A DNA stretch of 64,000 bases, from the NCBI GenBank assembly GCA_950295325.1, contig OX485807.1, forward strand, positions 46,036,440 to 46,100,439, read 5' to 3'. Of the stretch, positions 12,633-24,965 are shown piece after piece (positions within the stretch are counted from its first letter, which is position 1; each line of letters opens with the position of its first letter). The notes under the pieces are model-generated. The model did not search any database. It saw only the letters and a program-made list of their open reading frames with translations, and was not told the DNA's origin. The DNA is from Polytrichum commune (Eukaryota; Streptophyta; Polytrichopsida; Polytrichales; Polytrichaceae). The position numbers and the translations under genes were made by a program.

Positions 12633-15600
12633 CCACTAGTGATGACTAACTACACAACTAGCCGTAGTAACGTTTTCTAGAATAATGACATAATTAATCA
12701 TACCTATGACTTAGATGACTAGTCTTAGTCACATATTCTATAGAAATGACTAGTCATAATCATGTTTTTTAAAATAATACTTAGTCTTAGTCATATTGTT
12801 TAAACTAATAACTAGTCTTAGTCATATTCTCTAAGGATTTTGGGTTTAGGGTTACGTACCTTTACTGCAGGTTGTTGACTCAACGGCGGTGTGCGCTCTT
12901 CGCCCCACTTTGTCATCTCGTTGTTGTCGTCACCCACACTGCTTTTAGTGCGCATGTCCTCCTTTCTTAGTCTAACACTGGATCAAACATGGAACATCAA
13001 TTAGAAGAAGGTCCACACCCTGATTTGGAACAACCACTATGAGGAGTTGACCTTCTCTTGCCTAGAATAGGAACGTCCCTAGAGTCCTCAAACATGTTAG
13101 ACAACAACCTTGACATTCAATCCAAAACAACACTCGATATCTATGGTATTCTAGTAATTCCTTGGAGTACTTCTTCCACATGCTCACCCAATAAATTGGC
13201 TATGGACCTCAATATCACATCATGTACAAAGGAAGACGCCAAGAGTGGAGGTATTTGAGCCATTTTCTTTGGAGTGGAAGATCAATATTGAGACAACAAT
13301 TGTTTCAAAGGTTAGAGACACCTAGAAGCAAGCCTCACACCTCAATGTAACAATAAGACTTCAAGTAAAGAGAGAAAGGAGAGGACAAAGCACGCTGGAC
13401 CAAAAGAAAGAACGCCAAAGAACAAATGAAGGTCGAAGAACAACACACTGGGGCAAAAAGAGAAGCGGCCACGGAAATAGGTACTCGGCCATGGAATTAC
13501 AAGGAAATCGCGCGGCAATAGGATAGGTAACCCACGTTAATAGGGTATACATGTCATTTACGTTGCATGTAGGTTTTAGATTTTTTTTTTTTTAAATCTT
13601 GATGACTACATGTAGTCATTGGTTTACAAAGAGAATGATTACATTTAGTCATGGTTGTCCTACATGTATGACTAGTCTTAGTCACAAATCCTCTGTTAGG
13701 TTTAGGTCTTTCTTCATTGCTTACTACATTGATGACTATTGGTAGTCATTTATTTGTTTTATTGAACACTACAACTAGTCATAAGTTGACTAGGCATAGA
13801 CGTGATCGACTTCAATCATAGTGAAATTCTAAATAATCCAACCGTCATTCATGGATTTGTATATGTCCTTCGCATGACTATCATGTACAAGAAATGAATT
13901 GGATCCCCTTTAATTGCATAAAAACATTTGGAAATGGATCCGAGAACACGAGAGGATCTTCTGCAGTTGTAATTGTGGAACATAGAGGAGAAGGAAGCAT
14001 ATAGACAACAACTCACAAGTTACGCATGCCTATATAAAAAAATGCATGGGTGCAAAATGTTATCAAAGAAAACCATTCGCAAACATCTTCGAGAGTACAA
14101 GCGAGATCTTGAATTCAAGAAATTAATCATGATATGCTTGCTAGATGTTGTTGATGTTTTTTTCTTCTTCTAAGCAATATCTAGGTGGGATGGCGTATAG
14201 TTTACTATGTTGCATTCAAACCTGTAGGAAATGCAGAGACCTTATGTGCAAGCCGCAACAATTGTTGTTTTAAAGTCTATAATTTCAGCTACTCTACTAC
14301 TTCAAAGGGAGAGAGAGCCTACTTCATTTAGCGACCAACAAAAGTTGGCGTGTAATTTTGGGACAGATACTTTCCATGGGTGATGGGGCTTATGAGCAAT
14401 TCTGAAGTTCACTCATTTTATATATTGGAATAGGAAGTGGGAGGTTAGAGTGTCAGCACATCCATACATGGGATGGGGTGTATTTGCATAACAAGCAACA
14501 AAGGCCATGAATGAATTATTGTCATTTGTAAGGCAATTGCTTTTGAAAATGGAGTTCAAAAGTATGTGCAAAGCAAACCCATGGTTTATAAAATATGTGC
14601 TACAACAACAATCCTACCATAATTAATGATGGACTCGAGGATGACAAAGATGCCACTACCATGGAAGAAGAGGAGTTCAAGGAGGTAGAGCTCACAAAGG
14701 TCCCAAAGGAATAAATTAATCCACTATACCAAGGTTCTTGAATAACGCGTTTAATTACAATGTTTCTCCTCTTAAATTGCTTCACAATTTTTGGAGTATC
14801 AAATACATGTGTAAATGATTCACACTCTTCAAATTTGATCAATTGATCCCTTATTCAGTAGACTCATTTGCGTTTCCCCTTCATGTGCAACAATTATTTT
14901 TTCTTAAATGACAAGAGAAAAGATGGGTGGAAGATTATTTTACGAAGAGAGTCACGAAGCTCAAAAGTATCATCAAAGATAGACAGAAGACCTGAAATGC
15001 ATAGTCTGTAGTAAGGCGAGGACGAAGAACATCATGGCCCAAGGCCCATATTCACTTCCATTGACATGGCATATGGTACCCATGTATTGAGGGGATGCAG
15101 GGCTCTAACTATGGAAGACGTTGAACCGGGGGTTGGACATTGTGGAAGAAGATTTAGATTTGGAAGATGATGTTGTTTGACATTAGGAAGGGAGGTCGCA
15201 TGTCAAAGATAGTAGCTATATGCACATATCATTTTTTGGGGATTGTATGGACTATGTTATTGCATATTGCAAAGCCAAGAAATAAACTATGATGTTGCAT
15301 AAAATTAATCGAACTCAAAAGCATTGCAAATAAGTAAAAAATGGTTGTATTCTAAATATTCAATATACAACCAGCAAAAATGCCATTGCCATAAAACATT
15401 TGCTGAAATGATCAAAGACTGGGGACTCACAACATAAATAAGTACGAAGAAAGTCCAAGTGCAATATAAAAACCATTCACTATTATGACCTGGAAATCGT
15501 AGTCAGCTAAGTACTAATTTTAGTCATATGGTTCATTATGACTATCATGAAAATAAAAATTATTGAGAGAACATGTTCCCCCACACGTTCTCTACACAAT

Positions 15601-15757
15601 TCCCATCTAGGTCATGTCCGATACGACTAAAAACCTAGTCATATGATGACTAAAGTCACTTCTAGTCATCACTTTGGTTCAACATGACTACCCTAAAACC
15701 GATAGTCATATCCGGTCATATGGCCGTAGTCATTTTTTCGTGTTTTCCTTGTAGTGA
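12633..15757. mobile_element. Probable CACTA (En/Spm-type) element inserted in the Tigger remnant
   Basis: The right end reads CCTTGTAGTG, complementary to the plant CACTA terminus CACTACAAG. The proposed left end is CACTAGTGATGAC at 12633. Both ends, and a block at 13590-13800, are crowded with AGTCATA/TATGACT motifs in both orientations, matching the subterminal repeats of CACTA elements. A + frame at 13973-14173 contains CLYKKMHGCKMLSKKTIRKH, which looks like a Cys/His-containing CACTA-associated segment. No clean 3-bp target duplication was found and the exact left end is uncertain. The interior is otherwise degenerate. Confidence 0.55.
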
Positions 15758-15779
15758 GAAGAAGCTTTTGTAATGGGAT

Positions 15780-16440
15780 TTCTCACAACTTGATTCTTCT
15801 ACAAGTCATGAAGACTTGAGGAAAATAGTGCCTATTGTAAGGCATGCTATTATCTGGACCTCTCAAGTGTGGAGAGATATATATCTCCAAATGATACAAA
15901 ACAATTGGAGGATGTCCAAAAACTTACCTGCAAATTGGAGTGTCGATTTTGTCATGGATGATGGACGTGAAAAATCGAGAATAAAAGAATCAGAAAATCA
16001 ATTGGCAAGTCTAATTTCATCTTCGTATCTTGGAAGCGCAGAAATGCCTATTAAAGAATATGTGTAGTTCATAGGGGAGGAAATTGTTGATGCAGAGTAC
16101 AATATGGTTGAGTTGATGGATTTGGTATGGGGTAGAGAAGTCCATTTGGATTTATATTTGAATGAAGAGTCAATGGAGGTAAATGATGTGGATGACCATC
16201 CAACATCAATAGTCAAGTTTCCTCAAGCCCATGAGTATGCCCAATTAATATTGATTTTGCAGTGGAGCAGTCTTTGGAGTTTTAGTTGCACATGTGATGA
16301 ACATGCAATCTTTTATGGATAATTTGAAAAAAAAAATTCAATTTCCAACATTAACAAACATCATAAGAAGACAATGGAGTGGAGCACATTTGAGAGATTG
16401 CTCACTGTCATTCGGTTACTGGACTTTTCAAGAACATTCT
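15780..16440 (+). pseudogene. Tigger/pogo-type transposase remnant, C-terminal part
   Basis: The + frames here read TSQVWRDIYLQMIQNNWR, then an acidic segment, then a block like VEQSLEF and NIIRRQWSGAHLRDC. The W-x(3)-I-x(5)-NNW pattern is what follows the DDE domain in Tigger/pogo transposases. It is the natural continuation of the remnant ending at about 12.63 kb. An in-frame TAG near 16065 and a frame change near 16260 show it is not functional. Confidence 0.55.
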
Positions 16441-16847
16441 CTCTATGTTGATTGTGCGCACTGCTGATTTTTTAAGTTTTTGTGTGTTTTAATGGATCTG
16501 TGGCAGTATGAGCCCAAAATGAGTGCTCATATTTGTTTTATGTTTAGAATTTATTTAGAATTGCATTTGGAGTGTTATTGAAACAATCAAAAGTATAAAA
16601 AGAGTGAGGCTTGGTGTGGTTTATGTTTTAGGCCTTAAGCCTATTTTGTGTGGTTAATTGAAGCTTAGTGGCATTAGGAATTGTTTTGGGTAAGTGAGTA
16701 GTGTTTGATGAAGCAAGGGGAAGGGCCTTGGATTTAAATGTTTGAATTAGAACATGTTCTTGTTGGTTTAGAGGGTGAAGACTTAGTGGATAGGATAAGG
16801 TCCTACTAAGTAGGAAAAGGTCAAGGGGGTTGTGGTTGTGGGATGCC

Positions 16848-16932
16848 CTCTCTCATTCCTTCCTCCTCTCTCATTTTCTCTCTCTCTTTTTCTCTTGTGG
16901 GTGTGGGGGTGCGTGTGTGTGTGTGTTGTGGA
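16848..16932. repeat. Pyrimidine tract plus (GT)n microsatellite
   Basis: A CT-rich tract (TCTCTC runs) passes into GTGTGTGTGTG. The minisatellite block follows directly. Confidence 0.85.
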
Positions 16933-16941
16933 GTGTGGTAG

Positions 16942-17043
16942 AGAATAGAGTTGATTAGAGGGAACTTACATAATAGAGTTGATTAGAGGGAACTTAGAGA
17001 ACATAGTGATTAGAGGGAGCTTAGAAAATTAGCTGATTAGAAG
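16942..17043 (+). repeat. Degenerate 30-bp tandem repeat
   Basis: About four decaying units are built around GTTGATTAGAGGGAACTTA, immediately upstream of the 23-bp array. Confidence 0.7.
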
Positions 17044-17525
17044 GGCCAAGACAAAAGCTTACTAAGGCCGAGACAACAACTTACTTAGGCCGAGACCAGC
17101 AACTTACTAAGGCCGAGGACAGAAGCTCACTAAGGCCGAGGACAACAGCTTACTAAGGCCGAGGACAGAAGCTCACTAAGGCCGAGGACAGCAGCTTACT
17201 AAGGCCGAGGACAGAAGCTCACTAAGGCCGAGGACAGCAGCTTACTAAGGCCGAGGACAGAAGCTTACTAGGGCCGAGACCAGCAGCTTACTAAGGCCGA
17301 GACCAGCAGCTTACTAAGGCCGAGGACAGCAGCTTACTAAGGCCGAGGACAGAAGCTCACTAAGGCCGAGGACAACAACTTACTAAGGCCGAGGACAGAA
17401 GCTTACTAAGGCCGAGACCAACAGCCTACTAAGGCCAAGACAACAACTTACTTAGGCCGAGACCAACAACTTACTAAGGCCGAGACCAACAGCTTACTAA
17501 GGGCTGAGACAGAAGCTTTACTAAG
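17044..17525 (+). repeat. 23-bp minisatellite, 21 units
   Basis: The unit is AAGGCCGAGGACAGCAGCTT plus ACT, about 21 copies by count. Copies 4-10 largely alternate between CAGAAGCTCACT and CAGCAGCTTACT forms, a 46-bp higher-order dimer. A block of CCAAGACAA plus CTTAGGCCGAGACC variants occurs at both ends of the array. The period is not a multiple of three, and every frame is rapidly interrupted, so it is non-coding. Confidence 0.9.
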
Positions 17526-19690
17526 GAGCAGCTGGACTAAGGGACAGTTAGAATGAGGGGTTAGTTAGGTCTAGTACCTTACGTTAAGATGGATGGGTTA
17601 ACTAGGTAGTTAGCTCTCCGTGTAATCGGGGGTGCAATTGTGTGGGAAGTTGATAGAGGATGTGGAGATAGTCCAATAGAGAAAAGCGTTTATCAACGCT
17701 TGTACTCATAATATGGAATAAATTGGTGTGACCCAAGGTATGTGTGATGTCATGGGGATGAATGGCGGAGGAAGGGTAAACTAGGATAAATATGAATGTG
17801 ATCACCATACCCTCACCCGGACTAGGACGCTTAAGGGTGGGCGGTTTGGCCTCACAGGCAGGTTGGCAAGAGCCTATGGCAAAGACAAATGTGGTAAGAA
17901 CTAGTGTCGGACTGGTACCAGCTTTTATTGATACCACATGGCTATATATAATGAGGATTTTACAATTTGGATTCTAGAGAGTCTGCAGTGTGGATCAACA
18001 AGCATGATGACATTCTTGATTCCAATATCTATTTGCAAGTGTATTGAATTTGCGGATCCTCAATCTTATGACTTGTAATGCTAATAAACCCTAAAACTCA
18101 TATAGATGTTGATTTGAGGACTTCCCTCTTTTTACCCTTCTCCACTCAATTTTCTTCGACAATATTTTGATTCAACCCCAATCAGCCGTGTAAAAACCTT
18201 CCTAACAAAACCCTAAGATGGTGATGTTGTAAACCCTTTTAACCATGAGGTGACTCCAAAACTATTGGAGGGGAAGATAAGGCCTTGCCTTATTCAAGAT
18301 CAGTTCCGTTCATTTCGAACTTCCAACATGTAAACAAGGGTACGTTTGTAGGGTCGACACTGCCTTGAGGCAACTCCTCATTTTCAATTCATCCAAATTC
18401 CAGACCGGTGGGGCACTTTGGCACTAAACTCACTTTTAGGGCATCCATTTTGCAATTCAGTGCAGCTATCAGTGGCCTTGCTCTCAAAATAGAGGAGTCC
18501 ATTTAGGATGAGGCATTGAATTGAGCACATCTACATTGATATGTGCAATTCGGTTGCCCAATGCTACTTTATCAACATTCCACATTATTTTGAATATTTT
18601 TTGAACACAAATTTTGAATATTTTTGAACCTTCAAAAGAACACGTTTCATTTGTTCTCCTCATCTAATTGTGCTCATAATTGAATCTCCCTAATGTATGT
18701 AGTGCAAGTGAGGGATTTGTGTTGGAGTTAACTTCATGAGTCTTTCACAAGGTTGAATTCTTCTTCAAGACGAATTATCAAGCTCAGCTAGAAGCCTGAC
18801 GACCATGAACATCAGGGTACAGTTTGCTCCTCTCTCTCGACATTATGAGAGTAGAGGTGTAATTTGATTATCGCCTTGGGTTCTTACAAACCTTGGAACC
18901 GTTATTTTGCAGTTGCAATGAGGTCTGCAGAAGCTGGAGTTGGTTCTTTGATGCATCGTGCTTTGATTATTGCCAATTCATCAGCGTAGCAACAACTCAA
19001 TTCGACTCTTAATCCCTCTAAATTGCACCTCCCACTGTAGCGAGACTCTGATCTAGAATTGGCTAGGTGTTGCCAACATGCTATGGTGGTAGGTCGGTAG
19101 ATCGCCTGGCCTATTCTCCACATCTATCAAACCATGACCACTTTACAGTAACTCTTTAAAAGGCAGGTACATGTGCTCAAATTTGTGTTTCATCCGTTTT
19201 ACTTTGTGAATAACTCTGTTAAGTTATGTATCAAAATTTCATATCTCCAGTTGATGACTTAAAGTTCCTGCATCTCCATTCCAATCATCACAACCGAAGT
19301 GTATTGATATCATCTGATGCACCACTTTATTGGTGCAATGTCGACTCGGCCAGAAGAGACCAATGTAAAGGTGTTTAATGCATTGCAAGTGCATAATTTT
19401 TGAAGTTCCATCACCGCCGTGGGCTACATTTAAGTAAGGAGGTTGTAGATTAATAAGCAGGGATGCATTACTTAGGGGTTGTAGATTAAGCAATTCCGGA
19501 AGCTCCCCCACCTACCTATGCGTGTGATGGCTGCAACACAAAATTATGAATCCACAAGACTGGGTACCTAACTTATGCAAGGCATGAAGTCCCTACTTCT
19601 CTCACATTAGCTCTTCTAGCCAACATGTTGCATGAGAAAGACAAGGAGAAAGAGCTAGGTGTATCATGCAATCCAATGCAATTTCAGCCT
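17526..19690. other. Intergenic sequence, no gene recognised
   Basis: Several short open frames occur on both strands and none has a recognisable domain. A short open stretch after a TTTTGCAG at about 18910 could be an exon, but I cannot connect it to anything. Confidence 0.35.
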
Positions 19691-20864
19691 CCCTCAAGCT
19701 TCACAGCACCAAAAAATAATCAGAGCTCTGAAATGGACACACACACAGACAGAAAGAAGAAAGAAACTCCTCAACAAAACAAGAAAATGGAACAGAGGCA
19801 CTAACCAAAACATCCTCATCAACACAACCAAACCCAACGAATCGCATGAAAGCACGAGAATCAATCCATACACCACATGACACCTCGGAATCAACGACGA
19901 TGCCAGAGACATTTATTAGGCATAAGGCCCACATGCATTGATGGAAAACATTTGAAAATGAATGTATCCAAAATTTAAGTAGGTGCACGGGAAGAATTTC
20001 AGTTATGAGGTTCCAAGATTCTCCAATGAACTTTACCACTTTCCACTGCTGCTCGTAGTTTTTATGAAACACCTCCCACAAACAAGCCTTCAAATTAATA
20101 CCCCTATCCAAATCCAGCGGATCGACGTAAGAATCCCCTCGACAAGCTGCCTCAAGTTTTGCGCCAACCAAGCAATCGTAACTGGGTCAAGCGCACTCAA
20201 GAGCTCCTTCAACTTCCCCAATGTCTGGAGGGAAAGCTGAGTACACACTCAACAACGCTCCGTGGACCAGTGATCGGGGAGATTTTTGGGCATAATCGGT
20301 TGAGATCCTAGTGTTTGCAAGTCCAACTGCTTACATGTTGACATCCTCCGGTGTTCCTTTATAGAATTGGGGTATATTCTATAAATTCCTCTAAACTGAT
20401 CGGTAATTTTCCTGCAGTCTTGAACTTCAACCAGTTATTTCTCAAACTCAACCGGTTCATCTGTAACTAACTGCCGGTTCTCCCCGATCATAGCCGTGGA
20501 CGTCTCATTGCACAAGAGATGACACATCGCCATACTTCACATCGAACTCGAAACGGCGAGGTCGGGTACTTGCGCCTCGCCTACTTCCTTCCCCGTTTTC
20601 CAAATCCTCTCCTACCTCCGCAAAAGAGAATTTGCGGCCGTTAGGGTTCAAGAAACGAAACGCGGGTTTAGAGCTTCCGGGTTGTTCTTGTTCTTGTTCT
20701 TGTTCTTGTTCTTGTTCTTGTTTTGTGGAAAGCTCGAGAAGGAACGTCAACAAGGACTTTGTCCTGTCATAAACCATCACATAAACCAAAGGGGACAGAG
20801 CCAACACATGTAAATTAGAAAAGAACCAGGCACTAGTTCCCCTAGAGTAGTGTGCCCTACCCAA
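19690..20864 (-). CDS. Unrecognised minus-strand gene or gene fragment with a Glu-Gln repeat
   Basis: The minus frame 20505-20864 has a repeated Glu-Gln run, (EQ) about six to seven times, encoded by the CTTGTT hexanucleotide at about 20683-20722. A hydrophilic tail, PAFRFLNPNGRKFSFAEVGE, follows and ends in FEFDVKYGDVSSL. Further downstream, after a possible acceptor TACTCAG at about 20241, a segment reads LKELLSALDPVTIAWLAQNL. A different frame then continues with ACLWEVFHKNYEQQW (ORF 19701-20171). The composition is coding-like, but the frames change and the splice sites are not convincing. I do not recognise the family. It may be a multi-exon gene, a pseudogene or a transposon protein. 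Confidence 0.3.
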
Positions 20865-20884
20865 AGGTCCACTTGTTACAAGTA

Positions 20885-21339
20885 AGGTAAGAATACCATA
20901 ACCCGTGAAAATAAGGTGATTCGGCTAGAAAGAGTGGCTTGAAATTTTGTGCAATATTTTTCAGAGATGGAGAAGAGGAAATGATGAGGAAATGCAAGTT
21001 GTTTCGTAATGTCATTCCTTGGAAATAATTAGTTGTATTTTTTCAAAGAGGCTAGTAATTCAAACCCCCTACTTGTACAATAGTCTCCCTAATCTCAACA
21101 TCAAAATATTCTACTCCGCATACAAAGACATGCAAAACGGTTAACTTAATGGCACCCAAAAGTGAACACGAGTGGTGTCAAACAACACCTATCCAGCCAA
21201 TCATTGCATCCCATCTAGCAATGCGTCCTTTTCGGGCCACCACTTTTCCAACTAGCCATTTTGGGTCCGCACAAGAACCACTCTGCCCCTAGTCTAGTGC
21301 ACCACCAGTGGTCATTAATGGGTTATGGTATTCCTACCT
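20885..21339. mobile_element. MITE family C, copy 2 (TA duplication)
   Basis: The left end is AGGTAAGAATACCATAACCC and the right end is GGGTTATGGTATTCCTACCT, an inverted repeat of about 20 bp with one mismatch. TA flanks both sides (20883-20884 and 21340-21341). It matches the element at 6694-7115 at its ends and over internal blocks such as CCCCCTACT and ATTCTCCCTA-like segments. Confidence 0.75.
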
Positions 21340-21815
21340 TAGGCAATAAGACACCCCTGTGCCCCTTACTGCATATGGAAATGGACATGGAATGGTGAAT
21401 GGACATTCCACGTTGGCATAACGAACCACTAAAGTTTTTCCTTCTTCATGCATCTCAAAGAATCACACATGCATGGTCATGATTACAACTAGTATTTTCA
21501 ATCCTCCCTTAATGAAATTAGAAGTATTTTTTCAAAAAGAAAATAAAAAATGCAAACCTTGTTATCAATGCAAAAAGTGATTTGATTGACTAGAATTAGG
21601 AAAAATAGAAATGCAAGCACGTGATCTTGACATGATTTGATCTCAAAGTAATCAAATTATCAAACTTGCTTGAGTTGTGAACACATCGTGCAATTGATAA
21701 AATAAATATTCGTAAAAAGATTAGAATCGCGCTATCTAAATCTTGAGTTGATAATCATTTCAATAGCTATGTAAGGAGATGTTAGAGTTATTTGTCGAGG
21801 GGAAGGCTCTGAGAA

Positions 21816-23043
21816 GGGGGACGTTAAGTACCCCCACGAACTAATAGGGATTCCATATTCGGGCGGGGGCAGCCCTCCCACGAAATTTCTGGCCCCGCCC
21901 GGATTTTTTCCAAACCCGCCCGAAAATAGCTGCCCGCCCCGCCCGAAAACGAAAAAAACATTGCTCTTCCATTCTTGAAGGCCGCTTGACTACAAATCCC
22001 ATATTGAGTGCACTTCACCTTCAAGGTCTCAAATCCAATATATATGTGCACTTCCACCTAGTAAATAAGGCATTAAATGGGATTTCATTCCGGAAGTGAA
22101 ACCATCAACCAAGAATGTAATTAACTTGGAAGTCAAAAAATTAGAAAATCCTCATCAACATTGAGGTTATAATTTTTATGACTTGCCATTTGAAATTGTC
22201 TTCGTCATTCTTAAATGACACTTAAATTTAGTGTGCTGATGTGGTATGTATATTTTATAATATTTTAGATAATTCTGGCTACTTTCAAGAATATTCATAC
22301 GCACTTATTCTAATTAAGTGTGATTTAATGTAATTATATCTGATTAATTCTGATTAATCCTAATTAATCCTAAAATTTAATTACTGGAATTAACTCCAAT
22401 TAAGTCCAATCAATTTCAGTAATTACAATACTCAATTTTTATATCCAGTAAGCCTAATTAACCCTAAAATTTAATTAATGGAATTAACTCCAATTAAATC
22501 CGGTAATTAAAATAATTGATTAATTAGTTCCATTAAGTATATTTTATAAATAAGTGCGTATGAATATTCTTGAAAGTAGCCAGAATTATCTAAAATATTA
22601 TAAAATATACATACCACATCAGCACACTAAATTTAAGTGTCATTTAAGAATGACGAAGACAATTTCAAATGGCAAGTCATAAAAATTATAACCTCAATGT
22701 TGATGAGGATTTTCTAATTTTTTGACTTCCAAGTTAATTACATTCTTAGTTAATGGTTTCACTTCCGGAATGAAATCCCATTTAATGCCTTATTTACTAG
22801 GTGGAAGTGCACATATATATTGGATTTGAGACCTTGAAGGTGAAGTGCACTCAATATGGGATTTGTAGTCAAGCGGCCTTCAAGAATGGAAGAACAATGT
22901 TTTTTTCGTTTTCGGGCGGGGCGGGCAGCTATTTTCGGGCGGGTTTGGAAAAAATCCGGGCGGGGCCAGAAATTTCGTGGGAGGGCTGCCCCCGCCCGAA
23001 TATGGAATCCCTATTAGTTCGTGGGGGGTACTTAACGTCCCCC
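21816..23043. mobile_element. Non-autonomous Mutator-like element, long-armed palindrome
   Basis: The 494-bp left arm (21816-22309) is repeated almost perfectly in inverted orientation at 22550-23043, around a 240-bp AT-rich core. Both ends start GGGGGACGTTAAGTACCCCC or its complement. A perfect 9-bp direct repeat, CTCTGAGAA, flanks the element (21807-21815 and 23044-23052). Long TIRs with a 9-bp duplication are the standard mark of Mutator-like elements. The core holds repeated TAATTAA-type motifs and no transposase. Few arm mismatches imply recent insertion. The mirrored open frames in the two arms are not genes. Confidence 0.9.
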
Positions 23044-23052
23044 CTCTGAGAA

Positions 23053-24960
23053 CGCTACAGGAATAGCGCCCTCTCAGCCGGCCACGTCCCCCTGGATGAA
23101 ATACATCCTGGTTAGGGCCCGGGACCTGTGGATGCCACGCCGGGTACACCCGAGCTTTTTCCCGAAACCCGTGATGGAGGTTTTCGGCTATGGCGAAGGA
23201 GGAGCTGCTTTGCACCATACGACGTTGGCATTGGAAAAAATGTGGAACATTTGATAAATTTTTGGTTTCTTAAAGGTTAAAAAAAGTGGCTGGGGTGTAA
23301 ATTGTGCTGGATTCTGGGGAAATTTGAAGGTTTCTTTATGTGATAGCTTGGGAGGTTTTTTGTGTGGAGTACGGAGATTGTCTGTACCAGAGGTGTGAAT
23401 CGTAAAATTGTTGAAGTTTTGTTGAATTTTTTGATGTTCCAGGTGCGAATTTTTCTGTTACTGTATGATATTGTGCAATTTTCTTCGTATGATAGCTCTG
23501 CAGGTTTTTGTGTGGACTACAGAGATGTGCATTTAAGAAGTGGTTGAAATTTTTTTAAAGTTTTGGATGTTCAAGATATAAATTGCAGTTGGAGTGAGAG
23601 TTGCGCTGAATTCTAAAATTATTTGAAGATACCTTTGTGTGAATTCTTCGGAGGGTTTTCCTGTGTGGACTACAGAGGCTGTTCAAGTGAGGAAGAGTGG
23701 CGATGGCTACTCTCTCTCTTTCACAACTTTGGTTGTAGTAGGGAGAATTGTTGAGGTGGAAGGTTCCAGCGGTCAGGTATGGCGTTACCTTACCCCTCCT
23801 TGGAATTTCGTAGTGGTGAATGTGCATGAGATGGGTCGTGAAATTTGTGAAGCAAAAAAAATTTCAATGTAGCACTGGCCCGACGATGTCAAATAGCTCA
23901 ATGTGGAGCAAGGGAGTGGGAGAATATCAAATAGTTTCGGAAGTCTGAGGGATGATGTTGCATAATTTCCAAAACATTGAACTTTGAAATAAGCTCCTGT
24001 TGTGAGAGTTGGTAATTCATGCTCCCAATGAGAGCTCTTACACTAAAATTGTCTTTGCCTTATGGAGCTTGTTGAAGGTTGATCCACCTTGAATTTTAGG
24101 TTTTAGATTCTATTTTTTTTGTACATTATACTTGAATCAAGAAGAAGGAGGAGGTGGGGCACTGAGAAGTGGGGGATGGGGAAGGCATGGAGCAGGCCAA
24201 AATGTGGATTGGGTGCTTGTGGTTTTGGGCTACGATTTCTGGCCCCAATCTCTGGCGTCTCTATCTCCAGGTTTGGTGGACATTCTATGATTGTTGTCTC
24301 ACTTAACTGGGCAATCTACTCATTGTGAATTTGAGAACAAGAATCCTTGCATTCATGCATTTTTTTGTTTACCATCAAAGCCTTCTATATGAAAGATTAC
24401 CATCACAAATCTGGCATAATTACCTCAATCTGGAATATGTGTTGTCAACTAATTATCTGGTGTTAATTCTCAATGGAATACCAGGATGGTTTCGGGAGGT
24501 TTAGCAGGAAGCCGATGTTGCACATTGCAGCAAGTTTTGGCGCTGAAACCGAGAGAGCATTCAAAAAGACTATATAGATCGATCACCTTATTGACAACCT
24601 ACGAGAAACCGAATATTCAAAATGTGAATGCCACACAGGAAACCTGGGATTGCACATCGCCTTTGGCAGGTTTAACAGCAAAAAAACTGTGCCCATCAAG
24701 AAGCAGTAGGAAGACATGTTGCATCATCTTCTAGGGCTAACTCTCTGTTTTATGTGTTATTTTGGGGTCACAGATGGCACAGGTAGTGGCTGAGAACGTC
24801 TTAGCTTTCAATGCTCCATTTTGGCTGCGTCTCGCTGCGAGGGCGGGCCAATGCTCTTCGCATGAGGAGAGAATGAGTTCACCTTCTGATCATACTGTAT
24901 TGAACTTGACAATAAAGCAATAAAAGAAATGAAAGAAAGACAACTCCAATGTTGCCACCG
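23053..24960. other. Region with possible unassigned exons
   Basis: Just right of the Mutator-like element is a GC-richer stretch (23060-23230) ending in a short frame MAKEELLCTIRRWHWKKC. Repeated TGTGTGGA-TACAGAG blocks occur at about 23360, 23510 and 23660, a loose 150-bp repeat. A frame at 24486-24734 encodes 82 unrecognised residues. This could be an untranslated or non-coding transcript, but no gene model can be supported. Confidence 0.3.
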
Positions 24961-24965
24961 GCGTG

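Noticed and set aside
22801-23049. An 82-codon frame mirrored by a 77-codon frame at 21824-22057
   Set aside because: Both lie in the inverted arms of the Mutator-like element and encode no recognisable protein.
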